The notes beneath the pieces were generated by a model. The model was not told the DNA's origin and ran no database searches. It saw only the letters and a program-made list of their open reading frames with translations. A stretch of DNA of 10,620 nt, from the NCBI GenBank assembly GCA_022843085.1, contig JALHOI010000062.1, forward strand, positions 1 to 10,620, read 5' to 3'. Shown here piece after piece: positions 1 to 5,711 of this stretch. The DNA is from Pseudobdellovibrionaceae bacterium. GTDB taxonomy: Bacteria; Bdellovibrionota; Bdellovibrionia; Bdellovibrionales; JAMPXM01. The position numbers were made by a program, and so were the translations under genes. Numbering within the stretch: the stretch's first letter is position 1; each line of letters opens with the position of its first letter.

Positions 1-1938
1 CGTGTTTCGGAAGTCAGCGACTTTTCCATGAGAATCGGTGAGTGTTCCATTGTCCATGACTTGAAGCAGAATGTTCATCAAATCAGGGTGTGCCTTTTCG
101 ACTTCATCGAGCAAAACTACAGCGTAGGGATTTCGCGACACGGCTTCAGTCAATAGGCCTCCGTCTTCGAAACCCACGTAGCCGGGAGGCGCGCCGACCA
201 ATCGAGACACAGCGTGCTTTTCCATGTACTCAGACATATCAAAACGCAGGAATTGATTTCCCATAACTTGAGCAAGCTGTTTTGAAACTTCAGTTTTTCC
301 GACGCCGGTCGGCCCCGAGAAAAGGTAACTTCCGATCGGTTTATTTTCACGTCCTAAACCGGTTCGAGCCAGCTTGATAGACGTTGCGACTCGACGAATA
401 GCTTCATCCTGGCCAAACACACCCTTTTGAAGCTGAGATTCGATTTCGCGCAGTGCTGCTTTGTCGGCGACATTCACGCTCGTGACAGGAACTTGGGCCA
501 TCGCGGCGACAACGCGTTCGATATCGGCGACGCGAATCGTGCGCTTCTTTTCATCGCCGGATTTGATACGAACTCGAGCACCAGCTTCGTCGATGACATC
601 GATGGCTTTGTCGGGAAGATGCCGACCTTGGATGTAGCGAGATGAAAGTTCGGCTGCCGACTTCAGTGCGCCTTCAGAATAGTGCACGTTGTGGTGGGCT
701 TCATACCGGTCGCGTAGTCCTTCAAGAATTTCGATCGTCTCTTCGACCGACGGTTCTTTCACGTCAATCTTTTGAAAGCGCCGTGCAAGTGCGCGGTCTT
801 TTTCGAAATGCTGTCGAAATTCTTTGTAGGTTGTCGAACCAATACAGCTGAGGCTTCCATTCGCAAGACCCGGCTTCAGTAAATTTGAGGCGTCCATCGA
901 ACCGCTTGAGGTCGCGCCGGCGCCGACGAGGGTGTGAATCTCGTCAACAAACAAAATGCCGTGCTTTTCTGCTTCAAGTGCTTTGACGACAGCCTTCAGT
1001 CGCTCTTCAAAGTCGCCGCGAAATTTCGTTCCTGCAAGCAGAGCGCCCATATCGAGAGAATAAACAATCGCTTCTTTTAAAACAGCAGGCACGTCGCCCG
1101 AGTTGATTCGAAGTGCTAGACCATCAGCAATCGCGGTTTTGCCAACCCCGGGTTCACCGATCAACAAAGGATTATTTTTAGTTCTTCGCGCCAAGACTTG
1201 AATGACTCGTTCAAGTACGTCATCGCGCCCAACGAGCGGATCAATTTTTCCGGCGCGGGCACGGTCGTTTAAATTGACACAGAAAAGTGAAAGCGGATTC
1301 TGCTTGGCTTGTTTTGCTGCGTCTTTCGGCAAACCGTCGATATCTCGACCGGCGTCGCCATCGCCAGAGTTTTCACCTTTGTTTTCTTGCCTCGATGTAG
1401 ATTTCGAACTGCGCGTTGATTCTCCGCTGTCGCTATTGAGGGCCTCTTCCGACGGGCCTGGTCCAAGTTTCGCTACGCCGTGGGCGATGTAGTTTACGAC
1501 ATCGAACTGATTGACTCCTTGTTTTTCAAGAAAGTGTACGGCATGCGATTCGGTCTCGTTGAAGAGGGCAATCAAGACATTTCCTGGCAACACCTGCTCG
1601 CGCCCTGCGCTTTGCACTTGCACGACAGCCCGCTGAAGAAGTCTGTGGCAAGCAAGCGTGAATTCGGGCTTCCACCCGACCGGTACCGACATAGCTTCGG
1701 CTTCACTTGCGCCCTGTGCTTTCAGCAGTCGCATTCTTGGTGCGTGTCTCTCTAAGAACACCTCAAGTTCGCGGCGAAGAGTACTGGTATCGCAGCCGAC
1801 AGCACGAAGCACTTCGATCACTTCATCGTCTTGTGCAAAAGCGAGCAGGATGTGCTCAAGGCTTACAAATTCGTGGCGGGCGTCGCGCGCGAGACGGACC
1901 GACGAGTTTAATAGGCGCTCTAAACTTTGACTCAACAT
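1..1938 (-). CDS. clpA: ClpA, ATPase subunit of the ClpAP protease (3' end outside window)
   Basis: This is a Hsp100/Clp unfoldase with two AAA+ rings that unfolds substrates and feeds them into ClpP in the cytoplasm. The first 646 codons are open without frameshift, and the C-terminus runs off the left edge (E. coli ClpA has 758 residues). Residues 1-145 form the Clp N-domain, followed by a charged, Ser/Gly-rich linker at about 170-210. D1 has Walker A GEPGVGKT (261-268) and Walker B LFVDEIH (D332, E333). D2 has Walker A GPTGVGKT (542-549) and Walker B VVLLDEVEK (D611, E612). No UVR (ClpC-type) insertion separates the rings, and clpS lies just upstream, so ClpA is preferred over ClpC or ClpB. 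The ATG at 1938 follows a perfect GGAGG. The ClpP-docking IGL/IGF loop would lie beyond the window edge and cannot be checked. Confidence 0.96.
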   Translation of the reverse strand, partial: MLSQSLERLLNSSVRLARDARHEFVSLEHILLAFAQDDEVIEVLRAVGCDTSTLRRELEVFLERHAPRMRLLKAQGASEAEAMSVPVGWKPEFTLACHRLLQRAVVQVQSAGREQVLPGNVLIALFNETESHAVHFLEKQGVNQFDVVNYIAHGVAKLGPGPSEEALNSDSGESTRSSKSTSRQENKGENSGDGDAGRDIDGLPKDAAKQAKQNPLSLFCVNLNDRARAGKIDPLVGRDDVLERVIQVLARRTKNNPLLIGEPGVGKTAIADGLALRINSGDVPAVLKEAIVYSLDMGALLAGTKFRGDFEERLKAVVKALEAEKHGILFVDEIHTLVGAGATSSGSMDASNLLKPGLANGSLSCIGSTTYKEFRQHFEKDRALARRFQKIDVKEPSVEETIEILEGLRDRYEAHHNVHYSEGALKSAAELSSRYIQGRHLPDKAIDVIDEAGARVRIKSGDEKKRTIRVADIERVVAAMAQVPVTSVNVADKAALREIESQLQKGVFGQDEAIRRVATSIKLARTGLGRENKPIGSYLFSGPTGVGKTEVSKQLAQVMGNQFLRFDMSEYMEKHAVSRLVGAPPGYVGFEDGGLLTEAVSRNPYAVVLLDEVEKAHPDLMNILLQVMDNGTLTDSHGKVADFRNT

Positions 1939-1956
1939 CGTAAACCTCCAGCAGAG

Positions 1957-2292
1957 CTAAGCCTCTGCTTTCTCCATGGTGCACTTTAGCGGAAATCGAT
2001 TTTGTTTCGCATACGTGTTCACAATGTGAACTTTCGTTTCTGCGATTTCGTGCGAAAAGACGCCGCACGTTCCGGCGCCCTTGTGATGTACTTCAAGCGT
2101 AATTCGTGTTGCTTCGTCGACGGGCTTACTAAAAAATTTTTGAAGTACGTGAATGACAAAATCCATCGGTGTAAAATCGTCGTTCATGAGGAGTACCCGA
2201 TAGAGCGGGGGTACACGTACCGTCGGTTTAGCTGTTGCCTCGGTCACAGACACGGTCGTCGATTCGTCTGTTGTGTCGATTGAGTTAGCCAT
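1957..2292 (-). CDS. clpS: ClpS, N-degron adaptor for ClpAP
   Basis: ClpS binds proteins with destabilising N-terminal residues and delivers them to the ClpA N-domain. The 111-residue protein matches the family length (106 in E. coli). An unstructured N-terminal arm of about 28 residues leads into the ClpS core. Visible are the N-degron pocket residues N37-D38-D39 with T41-P42-M43, the helix VIHVLQKFF, the VHH at 68-70, the CGVF strand and the AETK helix. An in-frame ATG at 2316 would add eight residues, but it abuts the -10 hexamer of the likely promoter and has no Shine-Dalgarno site. The ATG at 2292 has GAGG at the right distance and is chosen. clpA starts 18 nt downstream, so the two are almost certainly cotranscribed. 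Confidence 0.95.
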   Translation of the reverse strand: MANSIDTTDESTTVSVTEATAKPTVRVPPLYRVLLMNDDFTPMDFVIHVLQKFFSKPVDEATRITLEVHHKGAGTCGVFSHEIAETKVHIVNTYAKQNRFPLKCTMEKAEA

Positions 2293-2317
2293 ACGACCTC
2301 GCCCGTTCTCTTTCATC

Positions 2318-2347
2318 AGTATATAGAAAGAAACGAAAGTGACGCAA
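2318..2347 (-). promoter_or_regulatory. Probable sigma-70 promoter of clpS-clpA
   Basis: Read on the minus strand, TTGCGT (2347-2342) is followed by TATATACT (2325-2318). The spacing is 16 bp to TATATA or 18 bp to TATACT. Transcription would start near 2311, upstream of the chosen clpS start at 2292 but downstream of the alternative ATG at 2316. No CIRCE inverted repeat and no CCCCATNT heat-shock -10 is seen here. Confidence 0.55.
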
Positions 2348-2411
2348 ACTGAGGCGTTTCAAAAAGAGAAATTGGCTGGGCTAGTTCGAACGAATCTGAT
2401 CTCGCGGTCAG

Positions 2412-2528
2412 CTATGTTGGCACGATTTCCTTTGCGCCAGGACCTGGACCCGCACAATGACTGTTCAGGGCCCATTTGCGCGCTTTCGCCGCCTGATCTT
2501 TAGTCGCCTCGAAATAAATCTGGACTAT
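2412..2528 (-). other. Short coding-like frame (38 codons), possible small gene or gene remnant
   Basis: On the minus strand a frame opens after a TGA (2531-2529) and runs 38 codons to a TAG at 2414-2412. The product would contain IYFEATKDQAAKARKWALN followed by a SHCAGPGPGAKEIVPT tail. It is rich in Ala, Lys and Glu with GC-ending codons, like the real genes around it and unlike typical chance frames. Residues 8-22 could form an amphipathic helix. There is no ATG, GTG or TTG start in the open part and no clear ribosome site, so it may be the 3' remnant of a decayed gene, or a small protein with an unusual start. It lies upstream of the clpS promoter. I do not recognise the family. Confidence 0.3.
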
Positions 2529-2867
2529 TCAGGTGGTTAGCATCCGTCAAACTTCTACTCACACGCGGCGAACGAGTTCATTTTTCTCGAATCGTTTCGG
2601 ATTGAACCACACACTGTCTCGCGATGACTCGGCCACGTGATTCAGCGCGAGACGCGTCACAAGAGACACACTCAAATGTGTTTCGAGTTGAGTCGAAAGC
2701 TTGGCACGTTCGGTGAAACGACAAACTATCAACCAACTTGGCGATGACGGAAGACGTCGAGGAGTTGGGTCGATGAGTTGGAAGAGTGAAGTAAGTTTTA
2801 AGATTTTGTTCAGTACGCGAACGAGACGACCGATAGAAATGTGTTTGAAGTGAGAGCGAACGCGCAA
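2529..2867. other. Gene-poor, structure-rich intergenic stretch upstream of the pilin gene
   Basis: No convincing protein is encoded here. A 102-codon minus frame (2867-2559) has a composition unlike a real protein, with no ribosome site or recognisable motif. The stretch holds an 8-bp perfect inverted repeat GTCTCGCG (2616-2623) with CGCGAGAC (2646-2653), extended by TGA/TCA after one mismatch. A second hairpin pairs 2663-2670 with 2677-2684 (ACACA/TGTGT core). It competes with CTCAA (2671-2675) against TTGAG (2688-2692). It could be a pilin upstream regulatory region or an unannotated RNA; the sequence alone does not decide. Confidence 0.3.
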
Positions 2868-2896
2868 CTGATACGAAAAGTAATAGTGAGTATAAT
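2868..2896 (+). promoter_or_regulatory. Probable sigma-70 promoter of the pilin gene
   Basis: A perfect -10 hexamer TATAAT (2891-2896) is preceded at exactly 17 bp by CTGATA (2868-2873), four of six matches to the -35 consensus. Transcription should start near 2903, giving a leader of about 50 nt. That leader is largely a 14-bp tandem duplication. Confidence 0.6.
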
Positions 2897-2897
2897 T

Positions 2898-2925
2898 TTT
2901 TTAGAACGTAGTTTTTAGAACCTAG
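2898..2925 (+). repeat. 14-bp tandem duplication in the pilin leader
   Basis: TTTTTAGAACGTAG (2898-2911) is followed directly by TTTTTAGAACCTAG (2912-2925), 13 of 14 bases identical. The copies sit immediately downstream of the pilin -10 hexamer and span the predicted transcription start. They could be paired operator half-sites or the result of replication slippage. Confidence 0.75.
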
Positions 2926-2951
2926 TTAATAGAGATTCCTAAGGGGGAAAT

Positions 2952-3512
2952 ATGAAAGCTGTCCGTATGTTGAAAACTGAAAAGGGCTTCTCGCTGATCG
3001 AGCTGATGATTGTTGTTGCGATCATTGGTATTTTGGCGACAGTCGCCATTCCGAACTTCTCGCGCTTCCAAGCTAAAGCACGGGCGGCTGAATCAAGAGC
3101 GCAGTTGGCGGCTTTATTCACGGCTCAAAAGGCGTTTCAGGCCGAGTGGAACTCGTACTTAAGCGACATCTATAACGCCGGCTACCGTCCGAACGGTTCG
3201 CTGCGTTACCTGGTCGGTTTCGGCGCAGCGTTCACACCGGGCGTTGGTGTCTACTCGGGAACTTACGTTGCAGCTAACTTAAACACGGCTGTCACGTGCA
3301 TCATCCAGACGAACGGTTCGACTAACGACTGTGTCAACGCGGCGGTTACCGAAGCTGCGGTTGCGATTACGACGGCCAGTGCGGCGACTTTCGTACCGAC
3401 GTTGAACACGTTCTCTGCTGAAGCTCGAGGATTCGTCGGCGGCACGACAGACGATCGCTGGACAATCAACGACAGTAAGACGATTGTGAACTCACAGGCC
3501 GGTGGCTACTAG
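2952..3512 (+). CDS. pilA: Type IV pilin, major-pilin-like (PilA)
   Basis: This is the precursor of a type IV pilus subunit, processed by prepilin peptidase and polymerised from the inner membrane. The leader is 12 residues and positively charged. Cleavage is expected at G12|F13 in KGFSLIELMIVVAIIGILA, with the conserved Glu at mature position 5 (E17) and the hydrophobic N-terminal helix that follows. The mature protein has about 174 residues. Its only cysteines, C116 and C127, could form a disulfide, but they lie mid-domain rather than near the C-terminus as in classical pilins. The globular part is rich in Ala, Thr and Asn. GGGGG precedes the ATG by four bases. It has its own promoter and a strong terminator, so it is probably monocistronic, as expected for an abundant pilin. 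A minor pilin or pseudopilin is the alternative. In Bdellovibrio, PilA is reported to be needed for prey invasion; transfer of that role here is inference. Confidence 0.93.
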   Translation: MKAVRMLKTEKGFSLIELMIVVAIIGILATVAIPNFSRFQAKARAAESRAQLAALFTAQKAFQAEWNSYLSDIYNAGYRPNGSLRYLVGFGAAFTPGVGVYSGTYVAANLNTAVTCIIQTNGSTNDCVNAAVTEAAVAITTASAATFVPTLNTFSAEARGFVGGTTDDRWTINDSKTIVNSQAGGY

Positions 3513-3532
3513 TCCAAGCTTAGTTCGAGTTA

Positions 3533-3552
3533 GATCTTCGTAAAAAAAGATC
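3533..3552 (+). terminator. Small hairpin preceding the pilin terminator
   Basis: GATCTT (3533-3538) pairs with AAGATC (3547-3552) across an eight-base A-rich loop. It lies between the pilin stop codon and the main terminator hairpin. It may protect the transcript 3' end; it has no U-tract of its own. Confidence 0.35.
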
Positions 3553-3561
3553 CTTAAACCC

Positions 3562-3585
3562 CCCCTCGAAAGAGGGGTTTTTTTT
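3562..3585 (+). terminator. Intrinsic terminator of the pilin gene
   Basis: A six-bp GC-rich stem, CCCCTC (3562-3567) with GAGGGG (3572-3577), closes on a GAAA tetraloop and is followed by eight T residues. Three further C residues precede the stem. This is a textbook Rho-independent terminator and isolates the pilin transcript from the next gene. Confidence 0.92.
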
Positions 3586-3644
3586 GGTCCGGTTTCAGAT
3601 GGCAGATGTGGTACTTGAATCGATAGAACGATACCCTGACGCCA

Positions 3645-4352
3645 ATGGACGTTGTTCGCTTCATTCGTTTGTCACGCTACGAGTTGTCGACTTTGCTTCT
3701 CGGCATTGCCGTTCTGTCGTTCAGTTTTCATCAGCAGCGGGCCGTTGAGCCTCGCCGATTTATCCCACCACCGCCGATCATTCGACATTTCCACTTCGGT
3801 TACAGCGAAACCTTGGCTGATGTTTTCTGGATTCGAGTCGTACAAGATATTTCGGTTTGCGAGAAGGCGCCTGATTCGGTGGCAGGCTCGAATGCCGGTG
3901 TAGCCTGCGATAAGGGCTGGGTGTTTCGAATGCTCGATTTAGTGACTGAACTCGCGCCCCAATTTAAGATGCCGTACTTTTACGGCGCGACCACGCTAAG
4001 CGTTTTAGTGAATGATTCGGCGGGGGCAAAAATTATTTTTGATAAGGGTGTCCGGCAGGTGCCTGATAGCTGGGACATTGCCTACCGCGCGGCCTATCAT
4101 TATTTGATCGAACTCAAAGACAAAGAACGCGCGGCCGAACTGCTGCTTCAGGCGGGGCGTAACGGTGCACCGCCGTGGGTCTACAGTTTGGCCGGCCGAC
4201 TTTACACTGATGAGGGAAAAGCGGACTTCGCGAAATCTGTGCTTCTCGAAATTTTACAGGCCCAACCCGAAGGGCCGACGGCTGATATGGTCAAACGCCG
4301 TTTGAAACTGATTGATGAAGAGCTCGCCAAGTCAAAATCGAAAAAAAATTAG
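3645..4352 (+). CDS. Membrane-anchored TPR-like protein of unknown function
   Basis: The protein has 235 residues with one N-terminal membrane segment (about 12-28, LSTLLLGIAVLSFSFHQ) after a basic start, so the rest should face the periplasm. A Pro/Arg stretch (37-48) leads to the conserved-looking block GYSETLADVFWIRVVQD (52-68). I associate that block with bacterial membrane proteins that carry weak TPR helices. Residues 92-228 are helical and read as degenerate TPR repeats (for example ATTLSVLVNDSAGAKIIFDKG and the helices after 145). C72 and C88 flank a small loop and could form a disulfide. The start is the only ATG downstream of an in-frame TAG at 3624; its ribosome site is weak. It lies after the pilin terminator and before dnaJ. 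A weak inverted repeat (TGAACC 4355-4360, GGTTCA 4372-4377) follows the stop. A pilus-related role is suggested only by adjacency. Confidence 0.8.
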   Translation: MDVVRFIRLSRYELSTLLLGIAVLSFSFHQQRAVEPRRFIPPPPIIRHFHFGYSETLADVFWIRVVQDISVCEKAPDSVAGSNAGVACDKGWVFRMLDLVTELAPQFKMPYFYGATTLSVLVNDSAGAKIIFDKGVRQVPDSWDIAYRAAYHYLIELKDKERAAELLLQAGRNGAPPWVYSLAGRLYTDEGKADFAKSVLLEILQAQPEGPTADMVKRRLKLIDEELAKSKSKKN

Positions 4353-4401
4353 CTTGAACCGGCGCATGTCGGGTTCACGGGGCGTTTTCCTCGCGATTCA
4401 C

Positions 4402-4429
4402 CTTGACGTCGTAAATCTTGGCCCCATAT
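4402..4429 (+). promoter_or_regulatory. Heat-shock (sigma-32/RpoH-like) promoter of dnaJ
   Basis: CTTGACG (4402-4408) is followed after 13 bp by CCCCATAT (4422-4429). The RpoH consensus is CTTGAAA, 11-16 bp, CCCCATNT, so the -10 is perfect and the -35 matches five of seven. Transcription would start at about 4435-4437, at or just before the dnaJ ATG. The same arrangement recurs upstream of dnaK. Confidence 0.7.
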
Positions 4430-4436
4430 TGGCGAA

Positions 4437-5561
4437 ATGCCGCCAACGGAAACGACCAAACGCGATTACTACGAAGTTCTTGGTGTGTCTAAAGACGCCA
4501 CTGCGGACGTTTTAAAAAAAGCTTACCGCAAGATGGCGCTTCAATTTCACCCCGATAAAAATCCGGGCGATTCAACTGCTGAAGAAAAATTCAAAGAAGC
4601 GGCCAACGCTTACGAAGTTCTAAGTAACGCCGAAAAGCGGGCGCGGTACGATCGGTTCGGGCATGACGCCTTCAAAGGCGGCGGAGGACAGTCGTACCAA
4701 AACGTTGACGATATCTTCTCTAATTTCTCTGACATATTTGGCGACTTTTTCAGCGGCGGCGGTTTCGGCGGCCAGACTGGTGGCCGAAGGTCGCGCCAGA
4801 CAGGTCCGTCGCGCGGTGCAGATCTTCGCTACCGCACCGAGATGTCACTCGAAGAGGTGGTCACCGGCTTAGAAAAAGAAATCGAATTTGAAACTGATAC
4901 GAACTGCGATACCTGCAACGGCACTGGCGCAAAAAAAGGAACGAGCGCCGCGACCTGTGGGACCTGCGGTGGTCAGGGGCAAGTGATTGCGCGCCAAGGT
5001 TTTTTTCAGGTCGCAACGACGTGTCCGACCTGCCATGGCAGTGGCCAGCAGATAAAAGAGAAGTGTGAACCCTGCGCGGGTCGCGGTCGCATGAAGGCGA
5101 AGCGTAAAATTCGAGTGACGATCCCGGCGGGTGTCGACACCGGCACTCAGTTGCGAGTCTCGAATGAAGGCGAGGGTGGTTACCGAGGTGGCCCCAACGG
5201 TGATCTCTACGTGGAACTTCAGGTTCGAAACCACGAACGGTTTGAGCGAGAAGGCAGCCATCTTTATTCTGAAATGCAAATTTCGTATCTCCAGGCGGCA
5301 CTCGGAACCGAGATTGAATTCGAGAATATCGACGGTAAAGAGCTGGTCAAAGTCCCACCTGGAACACAGCCGGGAGCTAGGCTACGTGTTCAAGGAAGAG
5401 GCATTCCGATACTGAGATCGAAAGGCCGTGGCGACCTAATTTTGGCGGTCGATGTGACAATCCCGTCGAAACTTTCGAAAGACGAAGAGAAGCTCTTGCG
5501 CCAAATCGCAACGGACCGCGAAGTCGACGTCTTGCCCGCTAAAAAAGGGCTTTTTAGCTAA
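4437..5561 (+). CDS. dnaJ: DnaJ (Hsp40), class A co-chaperone of DnaK
   Basis: DnaJ delivers unfolded clients to DnaK and stimulates its ATPase in the cytoplasm. All class A domains are present in 374 residues (E. coli 376). The J-domain (about 9-74) carries HPD at 38-40. A Gly/Phe-rich linker (about 75-127) contains DIF-type motifs (92-104). The zinc domain has four CxxCxGxG-type repeats: CDTCNGTG (157), CGTCGGQG (174), CPTCHGSG (196) and CEPCAGRG (210), the last with Ala in place of the usual Asn or His before Gly. C-terminal substrate-binding domains follow. The J-domain begins at residue 9, so the ATG at 4437 is the only sensible start, yet no Shine-Dalgarno site precedes it. The sigma-32-like promoter places the transcript start at or next to this ATG. 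dnaK follows 150 bp downstream with its own promoter, the reverse of the usual dnaK-dnaJ order. Confidence 0.98.
   Translation: MPPTETTKRDYYEVLGVSKDATADVLKKAYRKMALQFHPDKNPGDSTAEEKFKEAANAYEVLSNAEKRARYDRFGHDAFKGGGGQSYQNVDDIFSNFSDIFGDFFSGGGFGGQTGGRRSRQTGPSRGADLRYRTEMSLEEVVTGLEKEIEFETDTNCDTCNGTGAKKGTSAATCGTCGGQGQVIARQGFFQVATTCPTCHGSGQQIKEKCEPCAGRGRMKAKRKIRVTIPAGVDTGTQLRVSNEGEGGYRGGPNGDLYVELQVRNHERFEREGSHLYSEMQISYLQAALGTEIEFENIDGKELVKVPPGTQPGARLRVQGRGIPILRSKGRGDLILAVDVTIPSKLSKDEEKLLRQIATDREVDVLPAKKGLFS
5535..5558 (+). terminator. Hairpin over the dnaJ stop codon, possible weak terminator
   Basis: GCTAAAAA (5538-5545) pairs with TTTTTAGC (5551-5558), overlapping the last dnaJ codons and abutting the TAA. 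An alternative fold pairs GCCC (5535-5538) with GGGC (5547-5550) followed by five T residues, a weak Rho-independent shape. Either could reduce read-through into dnaK; the evidence is modest. Confidence 0.35.
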
Positions 5562-5590
5562 AAATTCCTCGAAAAAGTAAGGACCGCGGC

Positions 5591-5618
5591 CTTGACGAAT
5601 CGAGGCTGGGTCTCATCT
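5591..5618 (+). promoter_or_regulatory. Heat-shock (sigma-32/RpoH-like) promoter of dnaK
   Basis: CTTGACG (5591-5597), identical to the dnaJ -35, is followed after the same 13 bp by TCTCATCT (5611-5618). That -10 keeps five of the seven fixed positions of CCCCATNT. Both spacers also end in GG next to the -10. Transcription would start near 5625, giving an 87-nt leader. Confidence 0.6.
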
Positions 5619-5636
5619 TGACTAAGTCGCGATCCA

Positions 5637-5661
5637 AAAATAGCGAGCGAAAATAGCGAGC
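5637..5661 (+). repeat. 12-bp direct repeat in the dnaK leader
   Basis: AAAATAGCGAGC occurs at 5637-5648 and again at 5650-5661, identical, with one base between. It lies just downstream of the predicted dnaK transcription start. It may be a regulator site or part of the leader RNA. Confidence 0.8.
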
Positions 5662-5663
5662 CA

Positions 5664-5695
5664 GAGGCTTCAGCCGCATTGAGCCTCAATTTTTA
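5664..5695 (+). promoter_or_regulatory. Terminator-like hairpin in the dnaK leader (possible attenuator)
   Basis: GAGGCT (5664-5669) pairs with AGCCTC (5682-5687), plus a possible U-G pair, around a loop of about ten bases. AATTTTTAAT follows. It lies downstream of the dnaK promoter and upstream of the AGGGA ribosome site. It could therefore attenuate dnaK transcription, shape the leader, or stop read-through from dnaJ. Confidence 0.45.
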
Positions 5696-5711
5696 ATAAA
5701 GGGAAGCATCT

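Noticed and set aside
2380..2400. GTTCGAAC resembling a tRNA T-loop
   Set aside because: The flanks do not form a T-stem, and no anticodon arm or acceptor stem can be built on either strand.
2701..2717. Sigma-54-like element TTGGCACG-N4-GTGAA upstream of the pilin gene
   Set aside because: The -24 part is perfect, but the invariant GC of the -12 element reads GA. The site lies about 235 bp from the ATG, and a good sigma-70 promoter is much closer.
2559..2867. 102-codon minus-strand frame in the intergenic region
   Set aside because: No ribosome site, no recognisable motif, and an Arg/Ser/Leu composition typical of a non-coding frame.
4355..4377. Inverted repeat after the TPR-like gene as a terminator
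   Set aside because: The stem is only six bp with an 11-base loop and no adjacent T-tract; too weak to call.
4861..5301. Long minus-strand frames opposite dnaJ (146 and 136 codons)
   Set aside because: Antisense shadows of an intact, well-recognised dnaJ.
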